Below are positions 37,919 through 45,574 of a stretch of 64,000 bases of DNA, piece after piece. Both the position numbers and the translations under genes were made by a program. Location of the stretch: assembly GCF_003725415.1 (NCBI RefSeq), contig NZ_RJQC01000002.1, positions 565,092-629,091 of the forward strand, written 5' to 3'. How positions within the stretch are numbered: the stretch's first letter is position 1; every line of letters begins with the position of its first letter. Origin of the DNA: Absicoccus porci (GTDB lineage Bacteria; Bacillota_I; Bacilli_A; Erysipelotrichales; Erysipelotrichaceae). The notes under the pieces are model-generated. The model was not told the DNA's origin. It did no database searches and saw only the letters and a list, made by a program, of their open reading frames with translations.

Positions 37919-38878
37919 ATGAACAACAGCCTAACAAAAAGAAACAAGAAACAAGCACCGAGCTTTCAGAGCTTCATGAAATCACCGGTCGTGGTGAGGA
38001 ACATCACCGAGACATTAGGCTCGGAAACAAAAAGCAAAAAATTTATCGCAAGCTTAATTTCGTCGGTTTCGACGAATCCGGCATTGAGCGAATGTGATCA
38101 GGCATCCATCGTGAGCGCCGCATTGCTGGGAGAGGCGTTAAACCTGTCACCAAGTCCACAGCTTGGCCATTATTACATGGTTCCGTTCAACGACAAGAAG
38201 AACAGTGCAAAAAAAGCGACCTTCCAGCTTGGATATAAAGGTTATATCCAGTTGGCTATCCGATCCGGACAGTATAAACGGATCAATGTGGTCGCTGTCA
38301 AGGAAGGCGAATTGATTGGCTATAATCCATTTGATGAACAGATCGATGTAGAACCTATCATGGATGAAACCATTCGTGAGAACACGCCTACGGTCGGTTA
38401 TTACGCCATGTTTGAACTGGTCAATGGATTCAGGAAGGCTATCTACTGGTCCAAGGAAAAGATGCTCTATCATGCCGACAGATACAGTCAGGCATTCCAT
38501 AAAGATGAAGGAACGGTAAATACACGAAATGGAACGGTGAAAAGGGTGTCTTTTGAAGACTTTGAATCCGGCAATTACGACCCAAGAACGGAATGGCTGT
38601 ATTCAAGCTTCTGGTACAAGGATTTTGACGGCATGGCATACAAGACCATGCTCAGACAGCTCATCTCCAAATGGGGCATCATGAGCATCGATATGCAACA
38701 GGCATTCACCAATGATATGAGCTATAAGGACGGATTCGACGCACAGCCGGTATATGTAGACAATGACACGGAAAACAGCGCCATCGAAGACGTACCGACC
38801 AATGCGACCAACAGTGAAGAACACAAAGAAGCGGACACTATCGATATCGATGCCGAAGAAGGGTTCAGCCTCGTATGA
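37919..38878 (+). CDS. recT: RecT single-strand annealing protein
   Basis: The 319-residue protein is a RecT-family annealase. FIASLISSVSTNPALSECDQ, SIVSAALLGEALNLSPSPQLGHYYMVPF and FQLGYKGYIQLAIRSGQY are family core segments. The C-terminal 45 residues are acidic and probably disordered. With the YqaJ exonuclease it forms a phage recombination pair. The stop overlaps the resolvase gene (ATGA). Confidence 0.95.
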   Translation: MNNSLTKRNKKQAPSFQSFMKSPVVVRNITETLGSETKSKKFIASLISSVSTNPALSECDQASIVSAALLGEALNLSPSPQLGHYYMVPFNDKKNSAKKATFQLGYKGYIQLAIRSGQYKRINVVAVKEGELIGYNPFDEQIDVEPIMDETIRENTPTVGYYAMFELVNGFRKAIYWSKEKMLYHADRYSQAFHKDEGTVNTRNGTVKRVSFEDFESGNYDPRTEWLYSSFWYKDFDGMAYKTMLRQLISKWGIMSIDMQQAFTNDMSYKDGFDAQPVYVDNDTENSAIEDVPTNATNSEEHKEADTIDIDAEEGFSLV

Positions 38879-39360
38879 TACTGGCCATCGACCCGGGGAA
38901 CAAGGAAAGCGCCTTTGTCGTCGTTGAGAATGATCTAGATAAGGTACTTAAAAAAGGGAAGGTATCCAATGATGAACTGATGGATATCATCCGTAACCTT
39001 CCAAGACACGATATAGATCATATCGCGATCGAGATGATAGCCAGTTACGGCATGGCGGTCGGTGCAACGGTCTTTGATACATGTGTATGGATAGGACAGT
39101 TCAAATTGATGTGTCAGACGATATTTGACAAGGACCCGACACTTATATACCGCAAGGATGAAAAAATGTGTCTATGCCACTCTATGAGGGCAAAAGATAG
39201 CAATATCCGACAGGCATTGATCGATAGATTCGGTGGCGTCGGTACAAAGAAGGATCCAGGCTATTTTTATGGATTCAAGAAAGACATATGGTCGGCTATG
39301 GCGGTTGCCGTAGCTTTCCATGATCTGTATTTGGCAAAAGACCAGTTTGGTCTGATATAG
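38875..39360 (+). CDS. RuvC-like Holliday junction resolvase
   Basis: The 161-residue protein has an RNase H-like fold. LAIDPGNKESAFVVV gives the first catalytic aspartate, HIAIEMIASYG the glutamate, and a late DIWSAMAVAVAFH the last aspartate. Phage RuvC-like proteins resolve branched DNA before packaging. Overlaps recT by four bases. Confidence 0.88.
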   Translation: MILAIDPGNKESAFVVVENDLDKVLKKGKVSNDELMDIIRNLPRHDIDHIAIEMIASYGMAVGATVFDTCVWIGQFKLMCQTIFDKDPTLIYRKDEKMCLCHSMRAKDSNIRQALIDRFGGVGTKKDPGYFYGFKKDIWSAMAVAVAFHDLYLAKDQFGLI

Positions 39361-39460
39361 CCAAAACAATTATTATTTTTTAATTTTTTTATTATTTATT
39401 TTATTTTTATATTTTTTAATTTTTTCATATTTTTATATTTTTAAAATTTTTAGTGAGGTA
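39361..39460. other. Extreme AT (T-run) tract
   Basis: About 85 bases consist almost only of T and A, with many T-runs on the plus strand and no gene. It separates the recombination genes from the replication initiator. It may be a terminator region, a DNA-unwinding element near the origin, or both. Confidence 0.6.
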
Positions 39461-39464
39461 GCGA

Positions 39465-39818
39465 ATGGCAAGAAAGGGATATATAAAGATGTATCGTCAG
39501 ATCATCGATAGTGATGTATGGTGCGATGCTTATAAATTCAAATTATGGTCCTATTGCCTTATGAAAGCGTGTCATAGACCTCAAAAGGCCCTTGTCGGGA
39601 ATCAGATCCTGCAGTTGAAAAAGGGCGAATTTATCACCGGAAGAAATGATATCGAACGTGAGTTTAACAGAGGCTGTAAAGAAGAAGACTTTGTAACGGG
39701 AAGAACACTGATCCGCTGGCTGAAGATTTTCGAAGAGATGGAGATGCTGTCCATCCGGTCAACGAACCGATACAGCATCGTCACCGTGCTCAACTGGGAA
39801 AAATACCAAAATAAATAG
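39465..39818 (+). CDS. Phage replication initiator/replisome organizer, N-terminal type
   Basis: The 117-residue protein begins ARKGYIKMYRQIIDSDVWCD and has a winged-helix pattern (FKLWSYCLMKACH, GEFITGRNDIEREFN, LIRWLKIFEEMEMLSI). This matches the N-terminal DNA-binding domain of phage replisome organizers. The usual second half is missing: a stop follows the helical domain, and iteron-like repeats start just downstream. GTGAGGTAG precedes ATG 39465. Confidence 0.8.
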   Translation: MARKGYIKMYRQIIDSDVWCDAYKFKLWSYCLMKACHRPQKALVGNQILQLKKGEFITGRNDIEREFNRGCKEEDFVTGRTLIRWLKIFEEMEMLSIRSTNRYSIVTVLNWEKYQNK

Positions 39819-39820
39819 CG

Positions 39821-40017
39821 TGTCCAGCAAAAAAGGCCGTTTTTTGTCAAAGAATTATGTGATTTTAAAAAAAGGTCCGATTTTTGTCCAACAAACCAAA
39901 CTCGCTAAAAGCCCGTATTTAAGGCATTTCATAGACTTCAAAAACTCAAAAAAATACATTTTTGTCCAACAAATGTCCAACAAATGTCCAACAGATGTCC
40001 AACAGATGTCCACATAC
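39821..40017 (+). repeat. Iteron array, candidate phage replication origin
   Basis: TGTCCAACA(A/G)A repeats in direct order every 11 bp at 39963, 39974, 39985 and 39996, with a partial fifth at 40007. Single copies stand at 39821 (TGTCCAGCAAA) and 39885. The strict 11-bp spacing and place just after the initiator gene indicate binding sites for that protein. A 69-residue frame across it (39820-40029) is probably not a gene. Confidence 0.75.
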
Positions 40018-40102
40018 AAGAATGTATAAAGAATGAATAAGAATGTATAAGAAGGCCGAGCGTTCTTAGCAGTGCAGTGGATTTATTTAGTAAGGAGCCG
40101 TC

Positions 40103-40591
40103 ATGACGAAAAATGAAGTGATCGAATTCATCAACAAGAAAAAACCGAAATATACGACCTATCTGACCGGACTGTCCAAAGAACAGAAATGGGCACTTAT
40201 CGACGAATGGCATAAAGCTTTTGACAATGTGCCATCTCAAAGCGTAGAGGAGGCATTTGCACGGCATGAGGAAGTATCCAGGTTCTTTCCTTACGTGAGT
40301 GAACTGGAAAGATACATGAACGTCTCCGAAGGCTCGGCAAATGATAATTCTTTTTCCCAGCGTTGGTATTCTCACTTTCCGCAAAAAGGAGAGATCATCT
40401 ACAACGACAGGGATGTCGAATGGGCAACGTTTGAGGACTGGAACAATCTGCCGGAAGATCTTGCTAAACGAATGCGGTTTGTTCCAGATAATTCAGATCC
40501 AGAGCGATTGGAACTGCTAAAGGATGTCCAGACTATGCAATTGGAGGTTTTTGGTCAAAGCAGTGTAGATGATGCAATTGGAGGTGCATAA
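40103..40591 (+). CDS. Helicase-loader-like early phage protein
   Basis: The 162-residue protein starts with a helical domain (EVIEFINKKKPKYTTYLTGL, WHKAFDNVPSQSVEEAFARHEE, RFFPYVSELERYM) resembling the G39P/loader-type N-terminus of replisome proteins that touch the helicase. The rest is acidic. AAGGAG precedes ATG 40103. I did not identify a catalytic motif. Confidence 0.65.
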   Translation: MTKNEVIEFINKKKPKYTTYLTGLSKEQKWALIDEWHKAFDNVPSQSVEEAFARHEEVSRFFPYVSELERYMNVSEGSANDNSFSQRWYSHFPQKGEIIYNDRDVEWATFEDWNNLPEDLAKRMRFVPDNSDPERLELLKDVQTMQLEVFGQSSVDDAIGGA

Positions 40592-40592
40592 A

Positions 40593-40730
40593 ATGAAAAG
40601 CTATCATTGGTGGAAAAAGCAGAAAAGACGAGTACAGAAGAAATACACATTATTTTTGAGCGGGTATCTATCACCAAAAGAACTGAAACAATTGTATAAA
40701 GAATTGAAAAAAATCGAACAAAAATTATGA
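40593..40730 (+). CDS. Small basic phage protein (45 residues)
   Basis: ATG 40593 lies 8 bases after GGAGG and one base after the previous stop. The product is very basic and aromatic (KSYHWWKKQKRRVQKKYTLF) with a helical tail. Unknown role; possibly nucleic-acid binding. Confidence 0.65.
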   Translation: MKSYHWWKKQKRRVQKKYTLFLSGYLSPKELKQLYKELKKIEQKL

Positions 40731-40752
40731 CAAAAAAAGGAGGATAAGCAGC

Positions 40753-41337
40753 ATGGAAATTCGTGAACCAAAATACAAAGTAGGAGATAAAGTCACGGAC
40801 ATTCACGGTGAAACTTACATTATTTGCAACATTTTAAAATATCGTTTTGATTCAGACGAATACATCTATGGAATGGAAGCGATAGACAGTAAATGCTCAG
40901 ATATTGAAAGCGAAATATATTTAAAGCCCGTGCAAAAATCTGTATGGGATTTAGGAGTTGGCGATGAGTATTATCATATCGAAATTGGTCATAATCAGGT
41001 GAACAAACTTGTTTGGGATTGTGAAAAATATGATTTTAATTCACGCAGTATGGGCAATGCTTTTTTAACAAAAGAAGAAGCCGAGTTTGAACTAGAGCGA
41101 AGAAAAATTGAAACGGAAATGCTTAGATTCGGTGGAAGCCGAATTAATAAGTGGAATGACCCTGTGTTCATTACCTGTGGTGGTTCATTAGACGTCGAAT
41201 GGGCAAACGATACTTGTTGGTTTCCACAAGGTGCGATTTTGTTTGAAAAATGTGAAGATGCAGAAAACGTAATCTATGAAATTGGAGAAGATAGAATTAA
41301 AAAGTATATCTTCGGAGTGGAACCATGTATGGAGTAA
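40753..41337 (+). CDS. Hypothetical phage protein
   Basis: The 194-residue acidic protein starts with a small strand-rich domain (YKVGDKVTDIHGETYIICNI) like KOW/SH3 folds seen in phage hypothetical proteins. No catalytic motif. AAGGAGGA precedes ATG 40753. Its end overlaps a small downstream gene. Confidence 0.7.
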   Translation: MEIREPKYKVGDKVTDIHGETYIICNILKYRFDSDEYIYGMEAIDSKCSDIESEIYLKPVQKSVWDLGVGDEYYHIEIGHNQVNKLVWDCEKYDFNSRSMGNAFLTKEEAEFELERRKIETEMLRFGGSRINKWNDPVFITCGGSLDVEWANDTCWFPQGAILFEKCEDAENVIYEIGEDRIKKYIFGVEPCME

Positions 41338-41468
41338 TCACAGACGAAGAGCTTAAATTGATTGATGAAGAACGTGAAGCAGAAGATTCATTAGACTGGC
41401 GGTCGCCAAACTACGAAGAACGATGGGTCGACAGATACGAGGAGGATGACACATATGAAAATGAGTGA
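41325..41468 (+). CDS. Small acidic phage protein (47 residues)
   Basis: ATG 41325 overlaps the end of the previous gene after GGAGTGG. The product is strongly acidic (DEELKLIDEEREAEDSLDW). Unknown; possibly a DNA mimic or inhibitor, but this is only suggested by charge. Confidence 0.55.
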   Translation: MYGVITDEELKLIDEEREAEDSLDWRSPNYEERWVDRYEEDDTYENE

Positions 41469-41480
41469 GGAGGAACGATC

Positions 41481-41795
41481 ATGACAAGGCTTAGTGCATT
41501 CAAACCGTATGCAGAATATCGCAAAGGATATCACAAAGCTATCTACGACGTTACCGAGTGGTTGGCCAATCATCACGATTATATGAAATTTAACGGATGC
41601 TATTCGGCCAAGCGCTTTCCTCACGTAATGCGTGCCATATCCCTGCAATGGGAACAACTGATGAAGTATGGCGACGAAGCAGATATCTTGCTTCCAGATG
41701 AAGCATTCCCAAAAAGCAAGTTGGAAGCGATGAAAGAGAAACATCCAAGCAAAATTGAAAAACAAGTGAAAGAATTGGAGGACTTTTGGAAATGA
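41481..41795 (+). CDS. Hypothetical phage protein
   Basis: This 104-residue protein with a basic helical N-terminal half and KEKHPSKIEKQVKELEDFWK tail has no recognised domain. GGAGGA precedes ATG 41481. It overlaps the next gene by four bases (ATGA). Confidence 0.65.
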   Translation: MTRLSAFKPYAEYRKGYHKAIYDVTEWLANHHDYMKFNGCYSAKRFPHVMRAISLQWEQLMKYGDEADILLPDEAFPKSKLEAMKEKHPSKIEKQVKELEDFWK

Positions 41796-42040
41796 TCAAA
41801 ACAGATGATTTAAATGAATATGTACTACTTTCCGTGCTCAAAAACTTTTGTGAAGCAACAATCAATGATAGCGATTGCGATTGTTCGGGGTGCAAGATAA
41901 AAGCGATTTGTGGTTATGGCTTTGGATTAAAAGAAATTAAAGATTTGGATATCAAATATGAACCCGATGATAAAAATAACATTAATGATATTACAGTTAC
42001 ATATCTTCGATCAAATAAAAATGCGGAGGAAAAACAATGA
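41792..42040 (+). CDS. Cysteine-rich small phage protein
   Basis: The 82-residue protein has four cysteines in CDCSGCKIKAIC, a likely metal-binding knuckle, and an acidic tail. ATG 41792 follows GGAGG; an upstream TTG is less likely. Overlaps the next gene (ATGA). Confidence 0.65.
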   Translation: MIKTDDLNEYVLLSVLKNFCEATINDSDCDCSGCKIKAICGYGFGLKEIKDLDIKYEPDDKNNINDITVTYLRSNKNAEEKQ

Positions 42041-42225
42041 CTGAATTGGAAAAAACAAAAATTGAATTAAAATTTTCGATAAATTTATTTTCAAGGTTTT
42101 GCGAGCTTGTGGAAAAAGATCTAGGTACAGAAAAAGTAATAGCTTTGCTGTTTTTGGCTCAAGCAAAAGCGATTGATAGAGAACTGAATAATGACATTGA
42201 ATCGAACGAGGATAAAGTATTATGA
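42037..42225 (+). CDS. Small helical phage protein (62 residues)
   Basis: A mostly helical, acidic protein (TELEKTKIELKFSINLFSRF). No recognised function. Starts with ATGA overlap and ends with ATGA overlap to the ssb gene, so it is tightly coupled in the early operon. Confidence 0.6.
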   Translation: MTELEKTKIELKFSINLFSRFCELVEKDLGTEKVIALLFLAQAKAIDRELNNDIESNEDKVL

Positions 42226-42521
42226 TCAATCGAATCGTATTGACCGGTCGTCTGACCAAAGATCCTGAGCCAAGGACAACAAAGACAGGAAAGACGTATG
42301 TATCCTTTGCACTTGCCGTTGACCGGAGCCGAAAGGTAGAAGGCCAACCTGAAGCTGATTTTATCAACTGTGTTGCATGGAATCGGCAGGCGGAGGCCAT
42401 GGCACAATATTTACATCGTGGATCGCTGATTGGTATTGACGGGCGTCTGCTGTCAAAGCACCCGTTTGACGTACTGATGTGGCGCTTTGCACCCGATCTT
42501 CCGGAGGAGTGGGATATATGA
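42222..42521 (+). CDS. ssb: Single-stranded DNA-binding protein, shortened
   Basis: The 99-residue protein begins with a normal SSB OB-fold (MINRIVLTGRLTKDPEPRTT, then FALAVDRSRK and FINCVAWNRQAEAMAQYLHRG). After GIDGRLL it turns to KHPFDVLMWRFAPDLPEEWDI, unlike the usual last strands and acidic DDxxPF tip. It therefore lacks the normal final part, either by recombination with another gene or as a genuine short variant. ATGA overlap with the previous gene. Confidence 0.85.
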   Translation: MINRIVLTGRLTKDPEPRTTKTGKTYVSFALAVDRSRKVEGQPEADFINCVAWNRQAEAMAQYLHRGSLIGIDGRLLSKHPFDVLMWRFAPDLPEEWDI

Positions 42522-42536
42522 CGATGGAGAAAACAA

Positions 42537-42824
42537 ATGACGAAAAAATACAAGACTACGGAACAGGCAATGATATATGAGATCCTGGAGAAATACCCGG
42601 AGCTGAAAGAGCGTATGCTGTATGACTATGCAGGCATAGCCTATGCAACATACGAGAAGATCAAGAAGGGCAAGAGCGTTAGACCGACGACAGTAAGGCG
42701 CCTTGTTGATGCGATACGGCATCTGAACAGCTTGGGATCGTGGCAGGCTGTAGAGGATACTCTGTATGGTGATTCGATTGCCAGGGGGGCATATGCCTAC
42801 GGGCAACAAATCATCGCAGAATGA
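42537..42824 (+). CDS. Putative HTH phage protein
   Basis: The 95-residue protein (YPELKERMLYDYAGIAYATYEKIKKG, VRPTTVRRLVDAIRHL) has a helix-turn-helix-like pattern. The ssb gene stops 15 bases upstream. It may regulate early-to-late transition; this is inferred from position only. Confidence 0.65.
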   Translation: MTKKYKTTEQAMIYEILEKYPELKERMLYDYAGIAYATYEKIKKGKSVRPTTVRRLVDAIRHLNSLGSWQAVEDTLYGDSIARGAYAYGQQIIAE

Positions 42825-42840
42825 CATACAGAAAAGGAAT

Positions 42841-43047
42841 ATGAAGAGACAAATGGAACTTGGAGGATTATGTATCCAGTACGGCCTTACCAAAGCGGAT
42901 CTTATGTAGATGGACTCGATTCGAAAATATGGCAAACAGGAGCTTGTTGATTATATCATCGAACATCATATGACCTTGAAATCGTGCAAAAAGGTGTATG
43001 AGTCTTCCAAGGCATTTGATGCGATCAACTGGAGGAAATCAATGTGA
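42841..43047 (+). pseudogene. Small phage gene with in-frame TAG
   Basis: From ATG 42841 the frame gives MKRQMELGGLCIQYGLTKAD, LM, then TAG at 42907. It then continues in the same frame from ATG 42910 with 45 residues (MDSIRKYGKQELVDYIIEHH) to TGA 43047. The second half has no ribosome site of its own but could reinitiate at TAGATG. It is either a recent nonsense mutant or two coupled small genes. The content resembles small helical proteins seen before late regulators in such phages. Confidence 0.5.
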
Positions 43048-43247
43048 AAGCAAGAGTATATGCCGTCTATGATGGCGATGACTGCCTCTTTGTTGGTAAT
43101 ACATGTGAGGTGGCACGGTATCTGGAACGTTCGGTAAATAGCTTGTATTCTAGCATATCGCACTATAAGAAAAAGCACGACGGCAAGACGGGCGAGATGC
43201 CGATCGTTTTTCACGGCAGAAAGACACTGGCCAGGATAGAGGAGTGA
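43044..43247 (+). CDS. Hypothetical early phage protein
   Basis: The 67-residue protein starts at GTG 43044 after GGAGG. The pattern CEVARYLERSVNSLYSSISHYKKKH is like helix-turn-helix proteins that follow repeated AVYDGDD-type strands in Firmicute phages. No function known. Confidence 0.65.
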   Translation: MKARVYAVYDGDDCLFVGNTCEVARYLERSVNSLYSSISHYKKKHDGKTGEMPIVFHGRKTLARIEE

Positions 43248-43251
43248 TCAA

Positions 43252-43671
43252 ATGGATGCAAAAGAGTATTTAAGAGGCATTAGGAAGATATCCTACCAGA
43301 TAAAGGAAAAGCGTGAAGAGATTGCAACACTGCAGGCTCAGATAGAGGGAGGCAGCATTGGTTTTGAATCCGACGGGACGCAGTCCGGTCACACCGATAC
43401 AGAGCGGAATGCCCACATGATCATGGACCTTACGGCCTTGAAAGACGAACTGGATCACCAGTCGGACATGCTTATACTTGCAATGGAGAAGGCAATCCGG
43501 CTGATAGCGCAGATGGATGACCCACTATCACAGAGCATACTCCGACTGAGATATGTCCGATTTGAGTCATGGGAAAGCATAAGTACGGATCTCAATTACT
43601 CGGTTCGACACGTGCATCGTCTTCATGCGATAGCACTTGGCGAGTTCCAAAGAATTTTGGATAAAATGTAA
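43252..43671 (+). CDS. DUF1492/ArpU-like late transcription regulator
   Basis: The 139-residue protein has an N-terminal coiled coil and a C-terminal sigma region 4-like helix-turn-helix (SQSILRLRYVRFESWESISTDL, YSVRHVHRLHAIAL). This matches DUF1492/RinA-type activators of phage late genes. It is the last early gene, directly before the terminase region. AGTGATC precedes ATG 43252. Confidence 0.88.
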   Translation: MDAKEYLRGIRKISYQIKEKREEIATLQAQIEGGSIGFESDGTQSGHTDTERNAHMIMDLTALKDELDHQSDMLILAMEKAIRLIAQMDDPLSQSILRLRYVRFESWESISTDLNYSVRHVHRLHAIALGEFQRILDKM

Positions 43672-43673
43672 AA

Positions 43674-43720
43674 CATGTCATACTATGTCACACTTTTATT
43701 TGGTAATATGGTAGTGTACG
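43674..43720 (+). promoter_or_regulatory. Candidate late-gene control region
   Basis: Two direct ATGTCA repeats (43675-43680 and 43685-43690) lie 10 bp apart just after the regulator gene, followed by TAATATGGTAGT, a -10-like element near 43703-43714. This is where the late regulator or the polymerase it helps would bind. Confidence 0.5.
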
Positions 43721-43820
43721 AAGTTCAACGAAAAGAGGCCGTCGTATAGGTACATTAAGGCGGTCGGAAAACGGTCATGTTCAACCTTGTTTCGTCGGAC
43801 TTTAACAAATAAGCACACGA

Positions 43821-43850
43821 GGCGGATGCAATAAGCATGCCGCCTTTTAT
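43821..43850 (+). terminator. Hairpin before the terminase genes
   Basis: GGCGGATGC-AATAA-GCATGCCGCC, followed by TTTTAT. It may end early transcripts and be read through by late transcription. The 43672-43880 gap otherwise has no gene; the HNH gene often found here is missing. Confidence 0.75.
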
Positions 43851-43880
43851 CGTGCCTATTTGAACGAAAGGAGGTATTGC

Positions 43881-44342
43881 GTGACTGAAAAGCAGATGCT
43901 ATTTGCAGAAGAGTACTTGAAAGACCTGAATGCGACAAGAGCTTATTTGGCGGTTTATAAAAACGTTAAAAGTGAGCGCGTTGCAAGTGCTTGTGCTTCT
44001 AAATTGTTAACAAAAGCTAACGTCAAAGCCTATATAGAAGACCGACTGGAAAAAATTCACGACGAAAAAACCGCAGATGCTAAAGAAGTCATTGAGTACC
44101 TCACATCGGTCATGCGTGGCGAGTCTAAATCTGAGGTGCTTTCCTTGTGTGGAAGCGGCTGCCAGGAAGTTATCGAGAAAAAACCGGAAGAAAGAGACAG
44201 ACTAAAAGCGGCGGAATTGATTGGCAAAAGATATGGACTCTTTACGGACCGATTCCAGATCGAGAGCGAGAAAGAAGAACTGTCTAAGCTTGATCAGCTG
44301 CTATCGGATATAACCAATGTTGCAAAGGGTGACGGCTCATGA
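43881..44342 (+). CDS. terS: Terminase small subunit
   Basis: The 153-residue protein is a Terminase_2-type small subunit: TEKQMLFAEEYLKDLNATRAY (DNA-binding helix-turn-helix) and later EERDRLKAAELIGKRYGLF, the family's C-terminal signature. It recognises pac/cos DNA. Start is GTG 43881 after AAAGGAGG; the ATG at 43860 is in the leader. Overlaps terL by four bases. Confidence 0.9.
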   Translation: MTEKQMLFAEEYLKDLNATRAYLAVYKNVKSERVASACASKLLTKANVKAYIEDRLEKIHDEKTADAKEVIEYLTSVMRGESKSEVLSLCGSGCQEVIEKKPEERDRLKAAELIGKRYGLFTDRFQIESEKEELSKLDQLLSDITNVAKGDGS

Positions 44343-45574
44343 GCTTTGAACTGTCGATCAAGCAGAAAGAGTTTTGGAATGACGCCAACCATCGTTGGAA
44401 TGTTAAGACAGGTGCCACGCGTTCTGGGAAGACATGGCTAGATTATTATATGATTCCTAGAAGAATACGGGAGAGGCGCGGAAAGCCCGGTACTGTAGTT
44501 CTATTGGGCAACACGCAAGCAACCCTTGAACGTAATGTTTTGGAGCCGATGCGGCGGTTATATGGTGACCTGGTAGGAGGCATCCGCAATGATAACAAGG
44601 TGCGTTTGTTTGGCGTTGAGTGCTATGCTTTGGGCGCTGACAAGAAGACACAGACCAAGCGCATTCAAGGGGCGAGCATCTCATACTGTTACGGTGATGA
44701 GGTAGCGACCTGGAGCCCTGAGATATTCGAGATGTTGAAATCACGTCTTGATAAACCGTATTCGTGCTTTGATGGGACGTGTAACCCGGACAATAAGAAT
44801 CACTGGTTTAAGAAGTTTCTTGATTCGGGCGCCGATATATTCCAGCAGAAATACACGATTGATGACAATCCTTTTCTGCCTCAAAACTTCGTGGACGCGT
44901 TGAAAGCAGAGTACCGCGGAACGGTATACTACAATCGATACATCCTTGGTGAGTGGTGCAATGCCGAAGGTTTGCTATTCCCCCAGTTTGCCGATAATCC
45001 GGATAAGTGGATAGTGGACGATCTTCCTTTGTTCCAACAGGTCAACATTGGGCTTGATATTGGAGGGACAAGATCGCACAGTACTTTGGTTGATACTGGT
45101 ATAGAAGTTGGATATAAATCGATAGTGACGTTCGCAGAGCGCAAGATCGTACATAGCAAGGGCACTATCGATGCCAAGCGTTTGTGCGATGAAACGGTAT
45201 CGATGATCCTGGCACTGTATCAATCCGGTATCGTGGCAAGCTATGTGTTCGTGGACAATGCCGAACAGGTACTTCTTAACTCTATCCGGGCGGCGGTATT
45301 TGGTGCTGGGCTTCCAACACAGGTGGTTGATTGCCGCAAGGTTACCGGAAAGACAAGGATATTGATATATAATCAACTCCTAAATCAGAACCGAATGAAA
45401 TTTACACGGGCCGTACCTAACGTAATCGAGTCACTAAGTACGGCCTTATATGATACGAAAAAGCAGGAGGATACGATCCTCGACGATTTCACGACGGACA
45501 TCGATACTTTCGATGCCCATTTTTATAGCTGGAGCCGATATATGGAGTACATCACAGGTTATGGAGGTATGTAA
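44339..45574 (+). CDS. terL: Terminase large subunit (PBSX-type)
   Basis: The 411-residue packaging motor has Walker A GATRSGKT near residue 25, Walker B YCYGDEVATW near 120, and a C-terminal nuclease domain with GLDIGGTRSHS and YVFVDNAEQ. It belongs to Terminase_3. ATPase and nuclease motifs look intact. It ends one base into the portal gene. Confidence 0.95.
   Translation: MSFELSIKQKEFWNDANHRWNVKTGATRSGKTWLDYYMIPRRIRERRGKPGTVVLLGNTQATLERNVLEPMRRLYGDLVGGIRNDNKVRLFGVECYALGADKKTQTKRIQGASISYCYGDEVATWSPEIFEMLKSRLDKPYSCFDGTCNPDNKNHWFKKFLDSGADIFQQKYTIDDNPFLPQNFVDALKAEYRGTVYYNRYILGEWCNAEGLLFPQFADNPDKWIVDDLPLFQQVNIGLDIGGTRSHSTLVDTGIEVGYKSIVTFAERKIVHSKGTIDAKRLCDETVSMILALYQSGIVASYVFVDNAEQVLLNSIRAAVFGAGLPTQVVDCRKVTGKTRILIYNQLLNQNRMKFTRAVPNVIESLSTALYDTKKQEDTILDDFTTDIDTFDAHFYSWSRYMEYITGYGGM

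Noticed and set aside
39820..40029. 69-residue gene across the iterons
   Set aside because: No ribosome site; the repeats of TNVQQ/CPTDVQQ type are products of the 11-bp array. It may be a relic of a linker.
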